Shown here one piece after another: positions 18,108-28,165 of a DNA stretch of 64,000 nt (the first letter of the stretch is position 1; each line of letters starts with the position of its first letter). A program made the position numbers and the translations under genes. Source of the stretch: a bacterium. Its GTDB lineage: Bacteria; Sysuimicrobiota; Sysuimicrobiia; Sysuimicrobiales; Segetimicrobiaceae. Below the pieces are notes generated by a model. That model ran no database searches and was not told the origin of the DNA. It saw only the letters and a list, made by a program, of their open reading frames with translations. The stretch is taken from assembly GCA_035295165.1 (NCBI GenBank), contig DATGJN010000089.1, positions 1-64,000 on the forward strand, given 5' to 3'.

Positions 18108-19487
18108 ATGACGGACGCCGACGGCCTGCCGACTCCCCAACGGTACTGGGCGATCCTGACGGTCGCCATTGCGCTCGCGATGTCGGCGCTCGACGGCGCC
18201 ATCGCCAACGTCGCGCTGCCGACGATCGCCACGGACCTTCGCGCGAGCGCGGCGTCGTCGATCTGGGTCGTGAACGCCTACCAACTGGCGGTGATGATGT
18301 CGCTCACATCGTTCGCCGCGCTCGGAGACATCATCGGCTACCGGCGTGTCTACGTGATGGGGCTCGCCGTGTTCACGCTGGCGTCGCTGCTGTGCGCGCT
18401 GTCACACTCGCTGACGGGACTGGCGCTGGCGCGGGGACTGCAGGGCTTCGGCGCGGCGGGCATCATGAGCGTGAACGCGGCCCTCGTCCGGTTCACGTAT
18501 CCCCGCGCGCGGCTGGGACAGGGGATCGGGTTGAACACGCTCGTGATCGCGACCTCGTCGGCCGCCGGGCCGACGGTGGCGGCCGGGGTACTCGCGGTCG
18601 CGTCGTGGCCGTGGTTGTTCCTGATCAACGTGCCGCTCGGTGCCGTCGCGTTCGTCCTGGCGGTGCGCGCCCTCCCGCGCACCGAACCTTCCGGGCACCG
18701 GTTTGACGTCGCGAGCGCCGTGCTCAGCGCGATGTGTTTCGGCCTGCTGATCGTCGGCATCGACAGCCTCGGGCACGGCTTCGGCGTCGCCGCGGTGGCC
18801 GCCGAACTGGCCGGTGCGGGTGTGCTGGGGACGGTACTCGTGCGACGGCAGGCCGGGCTGGCCATGCCCATGGTGCCAGTCGACTTGTTCAGGCGGCCGA
18901 TCTTCGCGCTGTCCGCCCTGACGTCCGTGTGCTCGTTTACCGCGCAGGGGCTGGTATTTGTGGCGCTGCCGTTTTATTTCCAAGACGTCCTTGGTCGGTC
19001 GCAGGTTGAGACCGGTCTCTTGATGACGCCGTGGCCGCTCGCGGTCGCCGCGATCGCGCCCATCGCGGGCCGCCTCGCGGACCGCCGCCCCGCGGGCGTC
19101 CTCGGCGGCGTCGGCTTGGCGATGCTCAGCGCGGGGCTGGTGCTGGTGGCGCTGTTACCAGCGCATCCGACCGCCTCCGACATTGTCTGGCGTATGGGGA
19201 TCTGCGGGTTCGGCTTCGGGTTCTTCCAGTCCCCGAACAATCGTGCCATCATCTCCAGCGTGCCGCGCGAGCGGAGCGGAAGCGCCGGCGGGGTCGTCGC
19301 CACGGCGCGGTTGTTGGGGCAGACGACCGGTGCGGCACTGGTTGCGCTCGTGTTCGGGCTCATCGCCGAGCATCCGGGGGGCATGGGTCGTGGGACGACC
19401 GTCGCCGTGGTGCTCGCGGCGTGCTTCGCCGCGATCGGCGCCGGGGTGAGCAGTCTGCGGCTGGTCGAGTTCCGAGACGCGGCGTGA
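18108..19487 (+). CDS. MFS drug-efflux-type transporter (DHA2/EmrB-QacA-like)
   Basis: Major facilitator protein of 459 aa. The N-terminal ALDGAIANVALPTIATDL corresponds to motif D1 of 14-helix drug exporters, followed by WVVNAYQLAVMMSL and the loop motif ALGDIIGYRRVYVMG (motif A). FFQSPNNRAIISSVPRERSG in the second half is also typical. The start at 18108 is the first ATG after a weak GGAG site; the much longer frame reading from 17001 runs antisense to the DMT gene and is not real. It overlaps the next MFS gene by four bases (GTGA). Confidence 0.87.
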   Translation: MTDADGLPTPQRYWAILTVAIALAMSALDGAIANVALPTIATDLRASAASSIWVVNAYQLAVMMSLTSFAALGDIIGYRRVYVMGLAVFTLASLLCALSHSLTGLALARGLQGFGAAGIMSVNAALVRFTYPRARLGQGIGLNTLVIATSSAAGPTVAAGVLAVASWPWLFLINVPLGAVAFVLAVRALPRTEPSGHRFDVASAVLSAMCFGLLIVGIDSLGHGFGVAAVAAELAGAGVLGTVLVRRQAGLAMPMVPVDLFRRPIFALSALTSVCSFTAQGLVFVALPFYFQDVLGRSQVETGLLMTPWPLAVAAIAPIAGRLADRRPAGVLGGVGLAMLSAGLVLVALLPAHPTASDIVWRMGICGFGFGFFQSPNNRAIISSVPRERSGSAGGVVATARLLGQTTGAALVALVFGLIAEHPGGMGRGTTVAVVLAACFAAIGAGVSSLRLVEFRDAA

Positions 19488-20740
19488 CGTCCGGGGGCGA
19501 CCCGCTTCGGCGGTTGCGGCGGCACGTGATCGACACGGCGCCGTTGCGCGAGTTCCGAGAGTTCCGACTGCTGTGGATCGGGCAGTCGGTCTCCAACCTG
19601 GGCAACCGGGTCACCCAGGTCGCGCTGGCGTTTCAAGTCTATCAGCTCACGGGATCGTCGCTTGCGGTCGGGCTGCTCGCGCTGGCCAGGGTCGTGCCGC
19701 TGCTCGCGTGCTCCTTGCTTGGCGGGGCGATCGCGGACGCGGTGGATCGACGCCGCTGGCTGCTCTGGGCCCAAACCGCCGCGGCGGCGGGTTCGCTTGC
19801 GCTGGCGGTCAATACCTTCGCGTCGCCCCGTCTCTGGGCGATCTACGCGCTGACGGCGGCGCTGTCTGCGGTGCGCGCGTTGTACTCGCCCGGGCTCGGA
19901 TCGCTGGTGCCGCTCCTCGTGCCGCGCGCGCAGCTGCCCGCGGCACTCGCGCTCAACACCGTCTACGGCACCGCGGCGGCGCTCGTCGGGCCCGTCCTCG
20001 GCGGGGTGCTGATCACCCGCCTTGGGGTCGGGGGCGCGTACCTCGTCGATGTCGGGACGTACACTGCGGCCCTGGCCGCCCTCGCGGCGATGGCTCCGGT
20101 TCCGCCCGTGCGGGGCACCCCGCCGCCCGGGCTCGGCTCGATCCGCGAAGCGCTGCGCTTCCTCAAAGGGCGGCCGGTGCTCCAATCGACGTTCCTCGTC
20201 GACCTCAACGCCATGGTCTTCGGCATGCCGACGTCGCTCTTTCCGGCACTCGCCGCGCGCGTCGGAGGTGGCGCGCAGGTGCTCGGCCTGCTGTATGCGG
20301 CGCCGTACGCGGGGGCGCTACTGGCGTCGCTGATGAGCGGTGGGGTCGGCCGGGTCCGCCGCCAGGGGCGGGCCGTCATGGTGGCCGTGGTCATGTGGGG
20401 TGCGGCGATCGCGGCGTTCGGGTTCGCCCGCTCGCTGTGGGTGATGGCCGTCTTGCTGGTTCTCGCCGGCGCAGCCGATTTCGTCAGCGCGGTGTTCCGC
20501 GATACGATCGCGCAGGCGGTGGTGCCGGACGCCATGCGCGGTCGTCTGTCCGGCATGGAAGAGGCCGTCGTCGCGTCCGGGCCGGAACTCGGCGACATCG
20601 AGGCGGGCGTCGTCGCGTCGCTCGTGAGCATCCCCTTCTCGATTGTCTCGGGCGGGCTCGCCTGTATCGTCGGGGTCGCCGCTCTGGCGCTCGCCGTCCC
20701 GGAGTTTCACCGGTACGACACGCAACACCCGACGCCGTAG
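19484..20740 (+). CDS. MFS transporter (MFS_3/enterobactin-exporter-like)
   Basis: Major facilitator protein of 418 aa. FRLLWIGQSVSNLGNRVTQV at the N-terminus and GGAIADAVDRRRWLLW are typical of the MFS_3/EntS-like exporters, which often carry siderophores or macrolides. The start codon is a GTG overlapping the previous stop; a GTG further in (before IDTAPLREF) would also work. The tandem of two unrelated exporter types in one operon suggests broad efflux capacity. It converges on lgt. Confidence 0.85.
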   Translation: MTSGGDPLRRLRRHVIDTAPLREFREFRLLWIGQSVSNLGNRVTQVALAFQVYQLTGSSLAVGLLALARVVPLLACSLLGGAIADAVDRRRWLLWAQTAAAAGSLALAVNTFASPRLWAIYALTAALSAVRALYSPGLGSLVPLLVPRAQLPAALALNTVYGTAAALVGPVLGGVLITRLGVGGAYLVDVGTYTAALAALAAMAPVPPVRGTPPPGLGSIREALRFLKGRPVLQSTFLVDLNAMVFGMPTSLFPALAARVGGGAQVLGLLYAAPYAGALLASLMSGGVGRVRRQGRAVMVAVVMWGAAIAAFGFARSLWVMAVLLVLAGAADFVSAVFRDTIAQAVVPDAMRGRLSGMEEAVVASGPELGDIEAGVVASLVSIPFSIVSGGLACIVGVAALALAVPEFHRYDTQHPTP

Positions 20741-20786
20741 TCCGGGCGAACTCGACCGCGGGTGTGGGATCGCCGAGCCGTGTGCG

Positions 20787-21539
20787 TCAGCGCGGCACCG
20801 TGGCGACCCGGCGGCGGCCGGTCCAGAGGAACCACGTGCCCCACGCGATCAGGACGAGCGCGGCCATCTGTCCAAGCGTGAGCACGACCACCGTGCGGTC
20901 GTCGCTGCGCAGCAGATCCAGGAGGACCCGGAGCACCGACGAGGCGACGATCGCCGACCAGAACAGCGCGCCGTCGAACGCGCGGTGCCGCGCCCGCCCG
21001 AGGATCCAGGCGAGAATCGCCGCGGTGCCCGCCATCTCGTAGAGCGGCAGCGGGTGGCGCGGCCCGCCCGGCACGCCGGGCACCGCGACGCCCCAGGGGA
21101 GCGAGGTCGGGTCGCCGAAGAGCTCGCCGTTCATGAAGTTGCCCCAGCGCACCAGGATGATCGCCACAAGGACCGCCGGCGCCATGGCGTCGAGGACGCG
21201 CCACATCGGGAGCCGATGCCGCCCGCACCACCACCAGAGAAACAGCAGCCCCGCCGCGATCGAGCCGTGAGACGCCAAGCCGGCGTACGGCGGCAGGACG
21301 GCCGCGAGCGGGTCGTGCACGAACTCGCCGGGGTGGGAGAGGACGTACGCGAGGCGCGCGCCCACGAGCAGAGAGGCGAGAAACGGCACGGCGAGATGCT
21401 CGGTGATCAGCGTCCGGGAGACACCGAATCGTTCACCGAAATGCGCGGTAATCGGCACCGACAGAAACAGGGCGAGGCCCATCATGACGCCGTACCATCG
21501 CAGGGTGAACACGCCGAAGTGGGCGAGGGTCGGATGCAT
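20787..21539 (-). CDS. lgt: Prolipoprotein diacylglyceryl transferase
   Basis: Inner-membrane enzyme of 250 aa that moves diacylglycerol from phosphatidylglycerol to the lipobox cysteine of prolipoproteins, the first step of lipoprotein maturation. It shows the family segments YGVMMGLALFLS, LASHGSIAAGLLF, VRWGNFMNGELFG (the Lgt signature, normally GRIGNFINGE) and HPLPLYE, plus several hydrophobic helices. Its ATG is only a few bases downstream of a TGATATACT extended -10 element, so the transcript is probably almost leaderless. A likely client, the Skp-like lipoprotein, is at the end of the window. Confidence 0.92.
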   Translation of the reverse strand: MHPTLAHFGVFTLRWYGVMMGLALFLSVPITAHFGERFGVSRTLITEHLAVPFLASLLVGARLAYVLSHPGEFVHDPLAAVLPPYAGLASHGSIAAGLLFLWWWCGRHRLPMWRVLDAMAPAVLVAIILVRWGNFMNGELFGDPTSLPWGVAVPGVPGGPRHPLPLYEMAGTAAILAWILGRARHRAFDGALFWSAIVASSVLRVLLDLLRSDDRTVVVLTLGQMAALVLIAWGTWFLWTGRRRVATVPR

Positions 21540-21547
21540 GCAGGCTC

Positions 21548-21556
21548 AGTATATCA
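21548..21556 (-). promoter_or_regulatory. Extended -10 promoter element of lgt
   Basis: On the minus strand this reads TGATATACT, a TGn-extended -10 box. Transcription would start about seven bases further, practically at the lgt ATG (21539). I see no good -35 box, which extended -10 promoters can lack. Confidence 0.5.
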
Positions 21557-21611
21557 TCGAACGCGACGCCGGCACGCGCGTGTGGGACGGCGTCGAAGGG
21601 GGGCGCACGAC

Positions 21612-22130
21612 ATGGGCACGCGATCGGGACCGCCCGGGCGCCGTTTGAACGGCAGCGCCGACGCGCTGGCGCGGCGCGACCTCGCCAGGTTTCGCGATGA
21701 CACCTTCGGGGAGCGGAACTGGGGGCACAAGGGATTGCGCGCCGCGCTGCGGGGGGTGTCGCTGGAGGAGGCCCTCTGGACACCCGGCCGCGGCGTCCAC
21801 TCAGTATGGGAGCAGATCAACCACGTCGCGCACTGGAAGCGCTACGTCTTGGAGCGCCTGCACGGCCGCAGCCGACAGACGAATCAGGCGTGGCCGGCCG
21901 CGGGGCGGACGGCCGGCGATCTCCGCCGTGCGATCGTTGCGCTCGACCGGCTCCACCGCGCCCTGCAGCACGCGATCCTCCGGCTGTCCCCCGGAGCGTT
22001 CGAGGCAGGCGCCGGGCCGCGGTACTCGACGACCCAGTTGCTGCTCGGCGAGGCGGCGCACGACGCGTATCATACCGGCCAGATCTTCCTCACGCGAAGA
22101 CTCTACCGCCAGCGCCGTCGGGCCGTGTGA
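21612..22130 (+). CDS. DinB/DUF664-like metal-binding protein
   Basis: Protein of 172 aa with the four-helix DinB/YfiT-like fold. The usual three-histidine metal site is visible: a histidine in EQINHVAHWKRYVLE and the pair in GEAAHDAYHTGQIFL. Family members include thiol-dependent S-transferases and proteins of unknown role; nothing here decides which. The start is the ATG at 21612; the open frame extending far upstream is antisense to lgt. It is divergent from lgt and converges with the MDR reductase gene. Confidence 0.78.
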   Translation: MGTRSGPPGRRLNGSADALARRDLARFRDDTFGERNWGHKGLRAALRGVSLEEALWTPGRGVHSVWEQINHVAHWKRYVLERLHGRSRQTNQAWPAAGRTAGDLRRAIVALDRLHRALQHAILRLSPGAFEAGAGPRYSTTQLLLGEAAHDAYHTGQIFLTRRLYRQRRRAV

Positions 22131-22179
22131 AGCGCGCGCTGATCGCCTCGCCGCCGCGCGGCCGCACGCGACCGTCCGT

Positions 22180-23190
22180 TTACGACGCCACGCGTACCAC
22201 CAATTTACCGAAGTTGCGACCCTGCAGCAGGCCGATGAACGCGTCGGGCGCGCGCTCCAACCCCTCGACGATGTCCTCTCGGTATTTCACGCGACCGTCG
22301 CGAACCCACGCCGAGACGTCGCGCAGGAAACCGCCGATCCGTTCGGCGTGGTCGGACACGATGAACCCGCGCACGGTGAGACGCTTGCTGAGCACCGACG
22401 AGAAGTTGGGCCCGGGTTGCGGGACCGCGTCGTTGTATTGCGCGATGAGACCGCACACCGGCACGCGCGCAAAATCGTTGAGGAGCGGCCAGACCGCGCG
22501 CTGGACCGCGCCACCGACACTCTCGAAGTAGACGTCGACGCCGTCCGGGCAGGCCCGCGCGAGCGCCTCGCCGAGCTCCGGCGCACGGTGGTCGACGCAC
22601 GCGTCGAGGCCGAGCACGTCGACGGCGTAGCGGCACTTCTCGTCGCCGCCGGCGACTCCGACGACGCGACATTCCTTGATCTTTGCGATCTGGCCGACCA
22701 CGGACCCGACCGCTCCTGACGCGGCCGACACGACCACGGTCTCCCCCGCACGCGGCCGGCCGATGTCGAGGAGGCCGACGTACCCCGTCATCCCCGGCAT
22801 GCCGAGCACGCCAACCGCGGTGGAGATCGGGGCGAGCGTTGGATCCAGTTTGCGGAGCCCCCGGCCGGGCAGGACCGCGTAGTCCTGCCAGCCTCCCGAA
22901 CCGACGACAATGTCGCCGACGGCAAAGCCAGGATCGCGCGTGGCGACGACCCGTGCGACGGTGCCGCCGACCATGACCCCACCGATCGGCACCGGCCGGG
23001 CGTAGGACTTCTTGTCGCTCATCCGGCCCCGCATGTAGGGATCGAGGGAGAGCCACAGGGTACGGGTCAACACCTCGCCGTCATCCGGCTCCGCGATCGG
23101 ACCTTCCTCCATCGCAAAGTTCGCCGGTGTCGGCGGTCCGTCCGGTCGACTCTTGAGCACGATCCGTCGGTTGACGGATGACCCTGGCAT
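22180..23190 (-). CDS. MDR-family NADP-dependent oxidoreductase (CurA/leukotriene B4 dehydrogenase-like)
   Basis: Zinc-independent medium-chain reductase of 336 aa. The N-terminus NRRIVLKSRPDGPP and LWLSLDPYMRGRMSD are characteristic of the subfamily that reduces alpha,beta-unsaturated ketones and aldehydes with NADPH. The Rossmann segment is VVSAASGAVGSVVGQIAK. The structural zinc cysteines of alcohol dehydrogenases are absent, as expected. The ATG at 23190 has GGAGGGG in front; the longer frame would cover an unrelated arginine-rich stretch. It faces the riboswitch region but is transcribed away from it. Confidence 0.88.
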   Translation of the reverse strand: MPGSSVNRRIVLKSRPDGPPTPANFAMEEGPIAEPDDGEVLTRTLWLSLDPYMRGRMSDKKSYARPVPIGGVMVGGTVARVVATRDPGFAVGDIVVGSGGWQDYAVLPGRGLRKLDPTLAPISTAVGVLGMPGMTGYVGLLDIGRPRAGETVVVSAASGAVGSVVGQIAKIKECRVVGVAGGDEKCRYAVDVLGLDACVDHRAPELGEALARACPDGVDVYFESVGGAVQRAVWPLLNDFARVPVCGLIAQYNDAVPQPGPNFSSVLSKRLTVRGFIVSDHAERIGGFLRDVSAWVRDGRVKYREDIVEGLERAPDAFIGLLQGRNFGKLVVRVAS

Positions 23191-23356
23191 GGTTCCCCTC
23201 CGCGGTGACGTCCTGCTGCGTCCGGGCGCACACCGGTGACGTACGCATTGCACGGTCACCGTCCGCCTTCCTTCGCGTACACCGGATGACGGTTTCCCGC
23301 GCGATCTGCACGGCGGGATCGCCGCACGAAGACATCGGATTTTTCGCGTCTCTTTC

Positions 23357-23385
23357 TTGACATGCTTGTGGGCGCGTGCTAACGT
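23357..23385 (+). promoter_or_regulatory. Sigma-70-type promoter of the SAM-riboswitch operon
   Basis: TTGACA at 23357-23362, a 17-base spacer and TAACGT at 23380-23385. Transcription would begin near 23392, about 14 bases before the first riboswitch helix. Confidence 0.7.
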
Positions 23386-23405
23386 AGGCTCAAACTTCAT
23401 AGCAA

Positions 23406-23519
23406 CCCTTATCAAGAGTGGTCGAGGGACGGGCCCGATGACACCCGGCAGCCTACCAGGTACCCGCCTGGTGTGGTGCTAACTCCCGCGGAAGATCCAA
23501 TTCCGGTAGATAAGAGGGA
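23406..23519 (+). promoter_or_regulatory. SAM-I (S-box) riboswitch
   Basis: The sequence follows the S-box pattern from end to end: closing helix P1 strand CTTATC at 23408-23413, AAGAGTGGTCGAGGGAC, the GGCCC/GATGACACCCGGCAGCC core, a P3 arm around 23455-23481, then GGTGCTAACTCC, and the other P1 strand GATAAG at 23509-23514. Binding of S-adenosylmethionine stabilises P1 and normally allows the following terminator to form, turning expression off. The terminator is six bases downstream. A covariance-model scan with the SAM riboswitch family would confirm it. Confidence 0.93.
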
Positions 23520-23524
23520 GTGAT

Positions 23525-23551
23525 CCCCCTCGGAGTTGGAGGGGGCTTTTT
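23525..23551 (+). terminator. Intrinsic terminator, expression platform of the SAM-I riboswitch
   Basis: Seven-base-pair perfect stem CCCCCTC / GAGGGGG (23525-23531 with 23539-23545), seven-base loop, then CTTTTT. It lies between the aptamer and the PLP-enzyme gene and would stop transcription when SAM is bound. The remaining ~100 bases up to the start codon hold nothing else that I recognise except the ribosome-binding site. Confidence 0.9.
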
Positions 23552-23650
23552 GTTGTGCGCGTGCGGTGATTCTGGGCCTCCGGCCGTCGCCTGTTTCCGT
23601 CGAGGGAACAGCCAACCTGCGATCGGGTGGAGTGAAAGGGGAGGGGAGAG

Positions 23651-24883
23651 ATGGGAGTTGTCGGGCTCGCGTGCCGGGAGTGCGGGAGGCGCTATCCGGT
23701 TGAGCCGATCTTTGTTTGCGAGCACTGTTTCGGCCCGCTGGAAGCGCAATACGACAATGGAGACCTGAGCGGTCCCGCTCTTCGCGACAGTATCGAACGC
23801 GGTCCGGCATCGATCTGGCGTTACGAGGCACTGCTGCCCGCGACGCGCGTCCCGGAATGGGACCTCGCGCCGGGCTTCACCCCGCTGGTGCGCGCGGAGC
23901 GCCTCGGCCGCGCGATCGGGTTGAACGATCTCTACATCAAGAACGACACGCGAAACCCCACCTGGTCGTTCAAGGACCGCGTCGTTGCCGTCGCCCTCGC
24001 GGCGTCTCAGCGGTTCGGGTTCGACGTGCTCTCCTGCGCCTCGACCGGCAACCTCGCGAACGCAGTCGCTGCGCACGCGGCGAAGGCGGGCATGCGCGCC
24101 GTTGTGTTCATTCCGAAAGGCATCGAGCGCGCCAAGGTGGTGACGACCTCGGTCTATCGCCCGATGGTCGTCGAGGTGGAGGGTACCTACGACGACGTAA
24201 ACCGCCTGTGCCTCGAGATCGGGGAAGAACACCGCTGGGCGATCGCCAACGTGAACCTTCGTCCCTACTACTCGGAGGGCGCGAAGACACTCGCGTTCGA
24301 GGTCGCCGAGCAACTCGGCTGGAAGGCACCGGACCGGGTGATCGTGCCGATCGGCTCAGGGAACATGTTCATGAAGATCCACAAGGGGTTTGAGGAATTT
24401 CAGCGGCTCGGCGTCATCCCGGCGCACACCGTCCGCATGACGGCGGCGCAGGCGGAGGGGTGCGGGCCGGTGGCGACCGCCTATCGCAACGGCGCCGAGG
24501 CGGTGATCCCGGTCCGGCCGCACACGATCGCGCACTCGCTTGCGATCGGCAGCCCCGCCGACGGCGGGTACGTGTTGGACGTGATCCGGCGCACCGGCGG
24601 CGCGGCGGAGGCGGTGACCGACGCGGAGGTCGTAGACGCGATCCGGCTCCTCGCGGAGACCGAAGGGCTGTTTACGGAACCGGCGGGCGGCGTCACCGTC
24701 GGCGTCCTGCGAAAGCTGGCGCAGGCCGGGGTGATCGGCCCCGATGAAGTCACCGTGGCGTATATCACCGGGATTGGCCTGAAGGCGATCGAGGCAGTAG
24801 AGCAGGTCGTGGCGGCGTCGATCACGATCAAACCGACGCTGCGGTCGTTCGAGGAGCACGTGCTCGCACCGGCGGGTGCCTAG
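23651..24883 (+). CDS. thrC: Threonine-synthase-family PLP enzyme under SAM-riboswitch control
   Basis: Fold-type II PLP enzyme of 410 aa. An N-terminal zinc ribbon (C8, C11, C23, C26; CRECG and CEHCFG) is typical of one threonine synthase subgroup. The PLP lysine is K108 in WSFKDRVVAV, and the phosphate-binding loop is SCASTGNLANAV. Threonine synthase converts O-phosphohomoserine to threonine. The context is unusual: a SAM-I riboswitch precedes it and a CysO-like sulfur-carrier gene follows 31 bases later. Repressing threonine synthesis when methionine supply is high makes little sense, so the enzyme may instead use the carrier thiocarboxylate to make homocysteine or cysteine (inference). 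GGGGAGGGGAGAG precedes the ATG. Confidence 0.85.
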   Translation: MGVVGLACRECGRRYPVEPIFVCEHCFGPLEAQYDNGDLSGPALRDSIERGPASIWRYEALLPATRVPEWDLAPGFTPLVRAERLGRAIGLNDLYIKNDTRNPTWSFKDRVVAVALAASQRFGFDVLSCASTGNLANAVAAHAAKAGMRAVVFIPKGIERAKVVTTSVYRPMVVEVEGTYDDVNRLCLEIGEEHRWAIANVNLRPYYSEGAKTLAFEVAEQLGWKAPDRVIVPIGSGNMFMKIHKGFEEFQRLGVIPAHTVRMTAAQAEGCGPVATAYRNGAEAVIPVRPHTIAHSLAIGSPADGGYVLDVIRRTGGAAEAVTDAEVVDAIRLLAETEGLFTEPAGGVTVGVLRKLAQAGVIGPDEVTVAYITGIGLKAIEAVEQVVAASITIKPTLRSFEEHVLAPAGA

Positions 24884-24914
24884 CCGAACGCGAGCTCTCA
24901 GTGGAGGTGAGGAG

Positions 24915-25196
24915 ATGGCGGCACACGTACGGATCCCGACCCCGCTGCGCCGGCTGACGAAGGGCGAGCGCGTCATCGAGGTGAGCGGCGGGGACCTGGG
25001 GCAGGTGATCGACGAGCTCGAGCAACGGTACCCCGGTATCCGAGAGAAGTTGGTGGACGAGCGGGGCGACGTGCTCCGATTCGTGAATATCTTCGTGAAT
25101 GAACAGGACATCCGGTTTCTTGCCGGCCTGAAGACGCCGCTCGGCGCCGGTGCGGAGGTGTCGATCGTCCCGGCGATGGCGGGTGGGGCCGGCTAG
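24915..25196 (+). CDS. CysO-like sulfur carrier protein (MoaD/ThiS family)
   Basis: Ubiquitin-fold carrier of 93 aa. RFVNIFVNEQDIRFLAGL and VSIVPAMAGG closely resemble the C-terminal half of Mycobacterium CysO, as I remember that protein. The diglycine is followed by two further residues (Ala-Gly), so it cannot be activated as encoded: a protease must first expose the GG end, as JAMM proteases do for some related carriers. After adenylation and sulfuration, the thiocarboxylate donates sulfur to a PLP enzyme, in the CysO case CysM. Here the partner is presumably the preceding threonine-synthase-like protein. The adenylating enzyme and the JAMM protease are not in the window. The ATG at 24915 has GGAGGTGAGGAG in front. 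Confidence 0.85.
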   Translation: MAAHVRIPTPLRRLTKGERVIEVSGGDLGQVIDELEQRYPGIREKLVDERGDVLRFVNIFVNEQDIRFLAGLKTPLGAGAEVSIVPAMAGGAG

Positions 25197-25233
25197 GCAC
25201 AGCCGTCGTCACGCGTGTTCTCCGATCGATCCA

Positions 25234-25262
25234 GGCGGCGGCGCCCCCGGGGCGCCGCCGCC
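25234..25262 (+). repeat. GC-rich inverted repeat after the sulfur-carrier gene
   Basis: A perfect inverted repeat with 14-base arms (25234-25247 and 25249-25262) and a one-base centre; as RNA it would form roughly 12 pairs with a small loop. No T-tract follows, so it is not a textbook terminator, but it may stabilise the 3' end of the operon or act as a factor-assisted stop. The rest of the 238-base gap to ligA contains nothing I can assign. Confidence 0.6.
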
Positions 25263-25395
25263 GCGTCGCGTGAGCGCGCACGACGTTGGGACACGACGCG
25301 GCACGTCGCCCGCCTCGCGCGGGCCGCTAGGGAGGGGTGTGGTCCGCGCCGAATGCCCTGACGGTGATGCACGTGGCGAGGCCCTTCGTGCGTAG

Positions 25396-27476
<2,081 letters not shown>

Positions 27477-27477
<1 letters not shown>

Positions 27478-28058
27478 TGGCGGGACGACGCGGGCGCGGG
27501 GCCAGACGGCGGGCCGCGAATCGGGGTCCCCTGTGGTGGGTCCTCGCGTTGGCGGTGCTCGCGGTCGCCGTTGTGATCGGCGCTCGGGTCCTGCATGTGG
27601 CCGGGCCGCGTCCGGCGTCGCGGGCGGGAATGGTGCTGTTCTTCGTCCGCTACTCAAACGGCGGCCGGACGGGCGTGTTGGTCGAGGTGCCGCGCCCCGC
27701 CGTCTCGGGCGCGGCCAACGCCCGCGCGGAGACGGCGCTCCGCCGACTGCTGGCCGGGCCGTCCGCCGCGGAGCGGGCGAAGGGGATCGTCAGCGAGATC
27801 CCGACCGGGACGGGTCTTCGGAGCGTGGCCCTGAACGGCGACGTGGCGACCGTAGATCTGACGGCCGCGTTCTCCGCTGGCGGCGGCAGCACGAGCATGT
27901 TGGCGCGCGTGTGGCAAGTCGTGTACACGGCGACGCAAGTCCCTGAGGTCCATGCGGTTCAGATACTGATCGGCGGACGTCACGTGCGGGCGCTCGGCGG
28001 CGAAGGGGTGATGATCGACCAGCCGATCGAGCGGCCCGCGGCGATGCCGGCGTTTTAG
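27477..28058 (+). CDS. GerMN-domain protein with N-terminal membrane anchor
   Basis: Protein of 193 aa. A basic N-terminus (RRGRGARRRAANRG) precedes a single helix (LWWVLALAVLAVAVVIGARV) that would anchor it in the inner membrane with the rest outside. The external part matches the GerMN domain: ETALRRLLAGPSAAERAKG, then VATVDLTAAFSAGGG and VWQVVYTATQVPEVHAVQI. In Bacillus GerM acts in sporulation and germination, but GerMN domains are common in non-sporulating bacteria, so sporulation should not be inferred. It is coupled to ligA by a TGATG overlap. Confidence 0.85.
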
Positions 28059-28165
28059 GCGCGACGTTCGCCGGAGCCGTCCTGACCGGACGCTTCGCGG
28101 CGTTTCGTCCTTGTGACATGCCGGCTGGGCAGGGACGCCTTTGCCGCTGGGAGAATAGCCGGGCG

